A stretch of 5,337 nt of DNA from Bacteroidota bacterium (GTDB lineage: Bacteria; Bacteroidota; Bacteroidia; Bacteroidales; VadinHA17): contig JAKAXP010000165.1 in assembly GCA_021816545.1 (NCBI GenBank), forward strand, positions 1 to 5,337, written 5' to 3'. This document shows positions 1 to 5,337 of this stretch, piece after piece (the stretch's first letter is position 1; each line of letters opens with the position of its first letter). The position numbers and the translations under genes were made by a program. The notes under the pieces are model-generated. The model was not told the origin of the DNA. It saw only the letters and a list, made by a program, of their open reading frames with translations, and made no database searches.

Positions 1-3000
1 AGGCCGTCAGAATGATGAAGAACTTCTTCGTCTCACCTGCCTTCAGGCTGAAATAGGTATAAACCCTGTCATCACGGAAGTCGCGGTAGTCATATGTTCC
101 CTCCTTCAGCTGCAACCCGGATTCAAACAAACGGGTATTCTGTATCTCCCATCCCGAAGGCACCATCTGCGTCAGTGCCAGGTTACCCACCTGTCTGAAG
201 GTTGTATTAGTAACGTCAACGGTCATTATGAAGCTCGTCCCCTGTGCCAGCGAGCTGACGTCCACCGGCTTCTGTTCCATATCAAGATATGCCACCTTCA
301 TCGAAAGATTGTTCTCCTTCACTGTCATATCGGAAGTTGAAGGGACACCCTCCTCGGTGAAGGTCACAAACAGCGGGTTGCCGCTCTCGTTCTCAACGAC
401 AAGCTTGTTCGAGGCAGCCGGCGTGAAGCTTTTAAGGATGGCACCCCCTTCGGCGCTGAGCTTCTCCTTCTTGCCGTTGAATTCCAGTGTCACCTTCATT
501 GGTTTCGAGGCATCGGTCTTCATCTTCTTCGCGTAGTTCATATACGCAAACAGGCCCCACGCAGTCGTCTGCGTGCTGTACCAGGCATTACTGCCCAGCT
601 CCGCCGCAACAGACTTCAGCAGCTCCAGCGCCTCGCCCGTGTTCCCCACCTGCGTCAGCGTATACAGTATTATTGATTGGTCCCTCAGCGTGCTGCCGTA
701 GTAGTAATACACATAGTCGTCCTCGGTCTTCAGGTTACGCACGTCGATGAGCGTCTGCGCCACCTCCGTACGGCCTGTCGTTGCATAGGCTGCTGCCAGG
801 AACCACTTCGCCAGCGACGGCAGGTCGGTTATCTCGCGCATCCGGTTCATTGCGCCCTTGTCGGGCGAACCGGCCAGGGCCATTGTGAAGAGCCTGTAGG
901 CCTGGTCGTTGGCAGTATAGCGATACTGCGGCTGGTACCTCCATGCGGTAGCCTGCGATCTCTGGTATGCCGTCCATTTGCTCAGGAATCCTGCCGGGAT
1001 TGCATATCCTGCTTTTTGCGCCTCAACGGCGAAGTGGCCCGCGTACGACGTTGCCCAGTCGTCAGGATAACTTCCTCCCGGCCACAGTGTCAGTGCTCCC
1101 GTAGCGATCTGCCTCGAGGCGATAGCCCGCAGAGCCTCCTGCACATTATTGCGTACGGCAGCGGGATCTTCGAGCCCGGAACCAAGAAGGTCAGACAGGT
1201 ACACCTGCGGGAATGCCGCGGAGGTAATCTGCTCCGTGCACCCGTGCGGGAATGAGGTCAGATACCTCAGCCTGCGACCCAGGTTAACGGAGGGCAGCGA
1301 GAATATCTCAACAGAAGCCGCAGAGGTTCCGGAAAGACCAAACGGCGTAAAACTCTTCTCATATTTCTGCCCGGCAGCGATATTCTTCGTCTCCGCTCTT
1401 CTATCAGGTGGATTGGGTGAGCGTACCGGTACCGTCAGACTATATGCAGCCTTCTCCCCGCCACCTTCTGCAGTCACATTTATCGAAGCGGTACCCGGCT
1501 GCATCGCCGTATTGAAAAGCAGCTCCAGGTCCTTGTCGCCCGGCTCGCTGAAACGTACATCCCCGGATGCCTGCGTAAAGCTGATCATATCATTCGCTGT
1601 GGCGGAAACGTTCACGTCGGAGATCCCCTTCTCCTGTGCAAATACCGTCACCGGCAGCGCCACCTTATCGCCCGGGGAGAGCACCCTTGGCGCTGTCGCC
1701 AGTATCATCAGCGGGTCAGATACAGTTACACTCTTTTCGGCTGCGCCGAAGGTGTTACCCTTCCCGGCAGCGGTGACCATAACCCTGACCGAGCCGGTGT
1801 ATTGCGGCAGCCTTATCTTGTGCGTTCCTGTCTTCCCCGGTGCAAGGGTGAAGGGACCGATGAACCGCACCACCGGCTCAAACCTCCGTGCCCTGTTCTT
1901 ACTCTGGTCGACGGCAGCCTCGCTGCCGCCTGTCGCGAATGCGCGACCCAGCTTACCGCCGAAAGCGCCGAACACTATGTCATAGAGATCCCATGTCTTC
2001 ACGCCCAGGGCATGCTTGACGAAGAACCACTTCCACGGATCAGGGGTGCGGAAGCCGGTCAGGTCAAGCAGACCCTCATCCACAACTGCAAGTGTGTATG
2101 TCATCTCCTGCCTGTTCTTCTCCTCAACGCGAATCTCAACCTCCTGCTGCGAGCGGATCTTGTCAGGCATGGTGATCACCGGCTCCAGCTTTGTTGCAGG
2201 GTCTTCAACCATTACGGGAATAACGCCGTATAACCTCACAGGTGCGTCGTTTACGGTCTGCGAGTGAGGCTGCAGCATTGTCACATAGAGGTATGCATTG
2301 GGTGCCATAGCTGGCGTTGCCTTTATCTTCACCTCCTGGTTGCCGGCCCGGGTCTTCACTTCGGTGATGTCAAGGAGGCCGGTGCTGTTTTCTATGGTGA
2401 TGATGGCGCGGCCGTTCTCCGGTGCCGGGAAGGTCAGGCTGATCTCATCGCCTACATTGTACCTGTCCTTGTCGGTGTTGAGCTGCAGCAGGCTGGCGCC
2501 GTCATTGCCGCCGGGCTTCATTCCGTAATCCCACGGCCAGTCTACAAGTACGATCATTCCCGTTGAATGCCCCGAGGGGAGCGTTGCCCTTACAAGGTAG
2601 CGTCCCCACTGCTGCTTGTCTATACTGAACGATGTCTTCCCTTCGCCGCCTGAGGTGGTTATTGTTTCAGAGAAAACGTTCGTGTTGCGCCCGCGCGAGA
2701 TGTAAGATCCGAGGTACTCATCATCCGACTCCCACCACCAGCGGTAGTCGAGCTTGTAGACATTGATCTCCACCTCACTGCGGACCGGTTTGCCGTTCTT
2801 GTCGAGGGTCACCAGCCTGATCTCGTTGGGCCGGTCGGTGAAGAGGATGCGTCCCGTGGCGCCCAGTGCCGGGATATTCATTCCGACAAACGCCGGGTAG
2901 GGTGCATATGGAAGTACGGTCTGGTTTATGCTTGCATCGCCCCCCTTCTCAAACACCCTGGTTGTAAATATCGCGTTGAGCATGCCGGGCGCCTGCAACT

Positions 3001-5337
3001 GTTCGTCCGGGGTGAAGCTGACAGTGGCTTCACCGGAGCTGTTTATGTTCCCGTCATAGACGGTCATGCTCTCGAAATAGAACTGCGAGGCCGGGTCATC
3101 AAAGCTGTATTGCCCGTACTTCTCAAATGTCGTCTTCACCGGCCTGAGCAGAAGGTCAACGGTAGTCTTCATGTCGCGCGCCACGGTACCGTTGAGCCAT
3201 GCTACCTTCATGCTCCCTTTGATTGTTGAGCTTGCTCCCCCTGCCACTGTCTCGGGGAAGTCGAGTTTTATCTTCAGCCTGTTGGGTTTTACCGTCTCCA
3301 CCTTAATCACCCGTGTGAATGTAGCTGCGCCAATCCGCACCTGTGCACGGTAGTTGCCCGTCTCAGCATCTTCGGACGTTACTGTTGTAAATGTCAGGAA
3401 TCCTTTGTCGTTCAGCGTGGTTACCTGGTCGTCGATGCGCTGTCCCTTACTGTTGTAAAGCTCGAAGTGAACCGGGTGGCCTGCCGGCAGACCCTTGCCG
3501 AGGTCACGCACTATCACACCAACATAAATTGAGTCACCGGGCCGGCGCACATCTCGCTCGGTGAAGAGGAAGGCCCTGATGCCGTCCTGGGGCGACTCGC
3601 CCGAAACGTCAAACGAGCTCATCGACAGCGCATTGCCGTCCTGCAGCGAGAGATAGTTGCGGTTCTTGTCCTTCCTGGCTATCAGCAGGAACGGTTTCCT
3701 GGGGCATGGCAATGCTGCGATGCCGTCCTTGTCTGTAGTGACCGTTCCCATCAACTGGTTCTGGAAGTCATAGACCTCCACCGAGGCTGATTCAACGGGT
3801 TCCGCGGTTCGCAGGTCGCGGATGAAGATCCTCAGGTTGTTGTCTGTACCGCTCTTGGCAATGATTCCCAGGTCAGATGCAAGTATATTGCTGACAAGTT
3901 TCTTTTCGGGATTATAATATGCGTCGTTACATGGATTCCCGTTCTCGCGCCAGTTGTATGCATACTGGTAGAAAAGCCCTTCCTCCGACAGGGAGTAGTA
4001 GTCATCCGACTCCTCCCAGCGCCTGTCGGTGTCAGCCAGCTCAAGCATCTCCTCGTATTTTGAGGTTTTGCGCTCGCCGGTGCAGGGGTAGAGCGAATAT
4101 GACGGGCGCATCCCGAGTTCTATTCTGTAAAGGATTCCCTGCTCCGGCTCTATGTAGTTGGCGAGGTCGATCGTGAAGAGGTTGTACTTGTTGGGATCGA
4201 AGCCTGCCGCCCCTGTCAGGTCTACACGGCCGCGATAGACCGGCCTCCCGAACTGCTTGATGTTGGTGCCGTAGTATGATGCTTCACCCATGCCGTTCTG
4301 CTGGAGGAAGTAGGGGAGGTTGTTCTCGAAGATCTTTATTATTGTGAGGTCGACTGCACTCAGGTTGGCAGCCAGGAAGGGGAAGATGAGGTTTCCGGAT
4401 GAGGGCATGATGACCCCGCGGCCTGCGGAACGGATTCCCGGTTCCACCGGGGTGAAATTGATGCCCCGCTTGACCGGTTCGCCGAGGCGTTGACCGCGAG
4501 TGTTGCGAAGCGAGCCGTCAACAGTCAGCTCAATCACTCCAACGACGTTGTCACCCGGAATTACAAGAAGTTTGTTCGCTTCGGCGCTGACGGAGAGAGG
4601 ATGTGACGGATCGGATGTCACCATCCCGTCGAGTTCGCCAGAGGCGTCGAGAAGATCTGAGAAGAATATCTCGATGCTCTTGCTGTCGCCCGGATTGACC
4701 TTCATCTCGGTGACAGTAAAGACTCCCTCCGCGGGGATCGAAACGGTGGTTTCCCCTTTGGCCTTTACCCCGTAGGAGTTGCCGTTCCATGTAACTGTGA
4801 GCTCTGTCTCCTCTTTCGCCCTGCGGATCTTTTCAATTGAAAACGTGTGAATGTTACCGGCCGAATGATCCCATGTGATCTTCTCTTCACGTTTTCCCAG
4901 GCGGGCGGTGATGTATTTCTCCACCTCGCCGTTGTCAACGTGGTCCGAGGTGACCAGGGTGCCGGTGAGAGTGTATGTGTTTCCGTCAGGAAGGTCGACA
5001 GTGACCGGGTTGAGGCTGACGGTGAAGTTCTTTTCCACGGTGCGGAAGATCAGCGGGAAGAACCGGAAGCGCTCCTCCACCTTGCCCAGCTTGCTGAGGT
5101 CGAGAGTCCCCTGGTACGATGTGCCAGGCGACAACGGTTTGGACGGGTTGAATACCAGCGTGATGTCATCAGCCCACTCTGCCGAGCCCTTCACCGACGG
5201 ATCGAAGGAGAAGAGGCCCTGGGTGCGGGTGTGGTCAACGGTGGCCGCGAACTCGGGGGTGAAGACCACCTGCAGGGTGCCTGTCACCGGAACGATGCCG
5301 GAGGTGTATGCCGAGATGAATTTGCTGAATCCCTTGT
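1..5337 (-). CDS. Alpha-2-macroglobulin family protein (YfaS/COG2373 type) with intact thioester, partial at both ends
   Basis: One frame is open for 1778 codons (5335 down to 2) with no stop, and it gives sensible protein throughout. Residue numbers here count from the first complete codon. In order I see an Ig-like domain (7-83), MG-type beta domains, RPGD (598-601), KPNRLK (from 683), RWWWE (W866-W868), VDEGLLDL (1085-1092), KTWDLYD (1113-1119), the thioester motif GCTEQ (1365-1369) in a helical domain, and a C-terminal beta domain from about 1676. This is the bacterial A2M architecture. Family members trap proteases: cleavage of an exposed bait exposes a Cys-Gln thioester that bonds covalently to the attacker. 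They act in the periplasm or on the envelope, often as lipoproteins. The start codon, signal peptide or lipobox and RBS lie beyond 5337, and the stop beyond position 1, so anchoring and operon context cannot be judged. Family proteins in Bacteroidota run to roughly 1800-1900 residues, so little is missing. Only four cysteines were seen (418, 469, 544, 1366). No frameshift or internal stop was found. The family call is very secure; the protease-trap role is inferred from the family. Confidence 0.96.
2..310 (-). other. C-terminal receptor-binding-like macroglobulin domain, truncated by window edge
   Basis: Residues about 1676-1778 contain MKVAYLDMEQKPVDVSSLAQ, a FIMTVDVTNTT strand, MVPSGWEIQNTRLFESG, YDYRDFRDDRVYTYFSL and KKFFIILTA. 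This is the C-terminal MG-type (receptor-binding-like) domain. The motifs 'P.GWE' and 'D.RDDR...YF.L..G..K.F' are typical of bacterial A2M C-termini. The reading frame runs off the left edge without a stop. Family members usually continue with a strand like 'Y.G.fylP.v..eaMYd' and then end, so a few dozen residues are probably missing. Confidence 0.85.
521..1294 (-). other. Thioester-containing helical domain (TED)
   Basis: Residues about 1348-1605 are mostly amphipathic helix, as expected for the alpha/alpha toroid of thioester proteins. The reactive motif FPHGCTEQITSAAFPQVYL is near its start, with Cys at 1366. About 60 residues on comes DDWATSYAGHFAVEA (W at 1427), matching the position of the WLTAFV-type helix in animal A2M. 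Further on are YGSTLRDQSIILYTL and the closing QTTAWGLFAYMNY. Cys and Gln are both kept, so the thioester can in principle form. After bait cleavage the exposed bond would acylate nucleophiles on the protease. A run of tyrosines (YVYYYY) precedes GSTLRD and looks like a local substitution within a conserved block. Confidence 0.9.
1229..1243 (-). other. Thioester motif GCTEQ
   Basis: The five codons for residues 1365-1369 read G-C-T-E-Q. In thioester proteins the Cys side chain links to the Gln three residues on (GCGEQ in animals; GCxEQ in bacteria, CLEQ in E. coli YfhM). Its presence separates this protein from the YfaS-like paralogues that have lost the Cys. Cys1366 is at 1238-1240 and Gln1369 at 1229-1231. 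Confidence 0.95.
1616..1888 (-). other. Core A2M domain (PF00207-like)
   Basis: Residues about 1150-1240 contain FEPVVRFIGPFTLAPGKTGT, then IRLPQYTGSVRVMVTAAGKG and a SDPLMILATAPRVLSPGDKV strand. 'LP.Y.GSVRVMV' and 'P.fLSPGD' are the standard signatures of the central A2M domain, which links the bait region to the CUB and thioester domains. P1177 falls at 1805-1807. Limits are approximate. Confidence 0.85.
1883..1924 (-). other. Candidate protease bait linker
   Basis: Residues 1138-1151 read SEAAVDQSKNRARR. They sit between the conserved GGKLGRAFATGG block and the start of the core A2M domain (FEPVVRFIGPF). The stretch is small, polar and basic, with no hydrophobic core pattern, and is flanked by strongly conserved sequence. 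In Bacteroidota homologues this spot is, as I recall, variable and glycine/lysine rich. An exposed linker here fits a cleavable bait with K/R sites for trypsin-like proteases. The bait function is inference; it could be only a disordered connector. Confidence 0.45.
2051..2503 (-). other. A2M bait-region domain (A2M_BRD-like)
   Basis: Residues about 945-1095 run from the DKDRYNVGDEISLTF strand, through the block MAPNAYLYVTMLQPHSQTVN and YGVIPVMVEDP, to AVVDEGLLDLTGF. This order is typical of the bait-region domain of YfaS-type proteins. VDEGLLDL lies at 1085-1092 (window 2060-2083). It is followed by RTPDPWKWFF and ALGVKTWDLYD (to residue 1119), a segment strongly conserved in Bacteroidota members as I remember them. 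Domain limits are estimates. Confidence 0.82.
3290..3583 (-). other. A2M_N-type macroglobulin domain (RPGD motif)
   Basis: Residues about 585-682 contain FTERDVRRPGDSIYVGVIVR followed by a PVHFELYNSKGQ strand. The 'R..YRPGD.....' block is the hallmark of the A2M_N (MG2-type) domain in both bacterial and animal alpha-2-macroglobulins. RPGD is at 598-601. The domain ends just before KPNRLK (from residue 683), which opens the next MG domain. It is structural, forming part of the macroglobulin ring that holds the bait and thioester domains. Confidence 0.85.
3704..4084 (-). other. Three-cysteine segment upstream of the RPGD domain
   Basis: Residues 418-544 hold three of the four cysteines seen in the whole translation: C418 in LYPCTGERK, C469 in WRENGNPCNDAYY and C544 in ALPCPRKPF. 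The segment includes an acidic, tyrosine-rich loop (ESDDYYSLSEEG) and then a small beta domain (SASVEVYDFQNQLMGTV) of carboxypeptidase-regulatory or MG character. Since the protein is exported, C418 and C469 are well placed for a disulfide, leaving C544 without an evident partner. The pairing is inference. Confidence 0.5.
5087..5317 (-). other. N-terminal Ig-like (Big_5/MG1-like) domain of the A2M protein
   Basis: Residues about 7-83 begin FISAYTSGIVPVTGTLQVVF and run to a TLDLSKL strand, with FNPSKPLSPGTSYQGTL in between. This is the pattern of a bacterial Ig-like domain: a 'V.P..G.L.V.F' opening strand and a 'P..PL.PGT.Y..TL' closing pair. Bacteroidota A2M proteins commonly carry such a domain just after the lipoprotein signal peptide, so the true N-terminus probably lies a few dozen codons beyond the right edge. 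The domain name is from memory of the Pfam pattern, not a search. Confidence 0.65.

Noticed and set aside
228..536. Plus-strand open frame of 102 codons that looks mildly hydrophobic
   Set aside because: It is antisense to the C-terminal domain of the A2M gene. The hydrophobic stretches are the complement of Lys/Glu-rich codons, not a designed membrane segment.
735..977. Minus-strand open frame of 80 codons in another frame
   Set aside because: It overlaps the thioester domain out of frame. It begins at an ATG within the codons for W-T-A-Y near residue 1453 and has no motif of its own.
677..1255. Plus-strand open frame of 192 codons
   Set aside because: It is antisense to the thioester domain, whose codons show clear family motifs. 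The plus-strand product is Arg/Cys rich and unlike any family I know.
1149..1985. Plus-strand open frame of 278 codons
   Set aside because: It lies wholly antisense to the bait-linker, A2M and thioester domains of the minus-strand gene. Its translation is low complexity, rich in Ser/Pro/Ala/Leu, with no recognisable motif. Long antisense frames are common opposite GC-rich genes.
3832..4044. Minus-strand open frame of 70 codons in another frame
   Set aside because: It overlaps the A2M gene out of frame, across the cysteine-rich segment. The A2M frame gives the conserved reading here (WRENGNPCNDAYY), so the other is a shadow.
4551..4790. Minus-strand open frame of 79 codons in another frame
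   Set aside because: It is an Arg/Gly-rich out-of-frame shadow inside the N-terminal MG domains of the A2M gene.
1..5337. A new multi-gene system, CRISPR array, mobile element, tRNA or internal promoter
   Set aside because: The whole window is one continuous coding frame of a known family. I saw no direct repeats with spacers, no inverted terminal repeats, no transposase motif and no intergenic gap in which a regulatory site would be credible.

Overview
The window is the inside of one very large gene on the minus strand. Read from right to left in the frame whose first complete codon is at 5335-5333, it stays open to position 2. That is 1778 codons with no stop, no start and no intergenic sequence. 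The product is a bacterial alpha-2-macroglobulin (A2M) family protein of the YfaS/COG2373 type: a periplasmic or envelope-bound protease trap with an intact thioester motif (GCTEQ). Both ends of the gene lie outside the window. The missing parts are probably only the signal peptide region at the N-terminus and a few dozen C-terminal residues.

The organism is most likely a member of the Bacteroidota, probably Bacteroidales, with moderately high GC (mid to upper 50s per cent by eye). This rests on close agreement of several blocks with what I remember of Bacteroidota A2M proteins: the block around RPGD, KPNRLK, RWWWE, VDEGLLDLTGF, KTWDLYD and FPHGCTEQ. No search was run, so the genus is left open.

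Layout in protein order (window right to left): an Ig-like N-terminal domain (about 5087-5317); further macroglobulin-type beta domains, including a three-cysteine region (about 3700-4090); the A2M_N/MG domain with RPGD (3290-3583); more MG domains with KPNRLK and RWWWE (about 2504-3289); the bait-region domain ending in VDEGLLDL (2051-2503); a short variable hydrophilic linker that may be the bait (1883-1924); the core A2M domain (1616-1888); a CUB-like segment; the helical thioester domain with the reactive Cys (521-1294); and the C-terminal receptor-binding-like domain (2-310), cut by the window edge.

I saw no second gene, RNA gene, mobile element, repeat array, CRISPR or regulatory site. 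The other reading frames of 60-280 codons on both strands are overlap shadows of this gene. I do not see a previously undescribed system here. The points worth a second look are the retained thioester, the candidate bait linker and the cysteine pattern.
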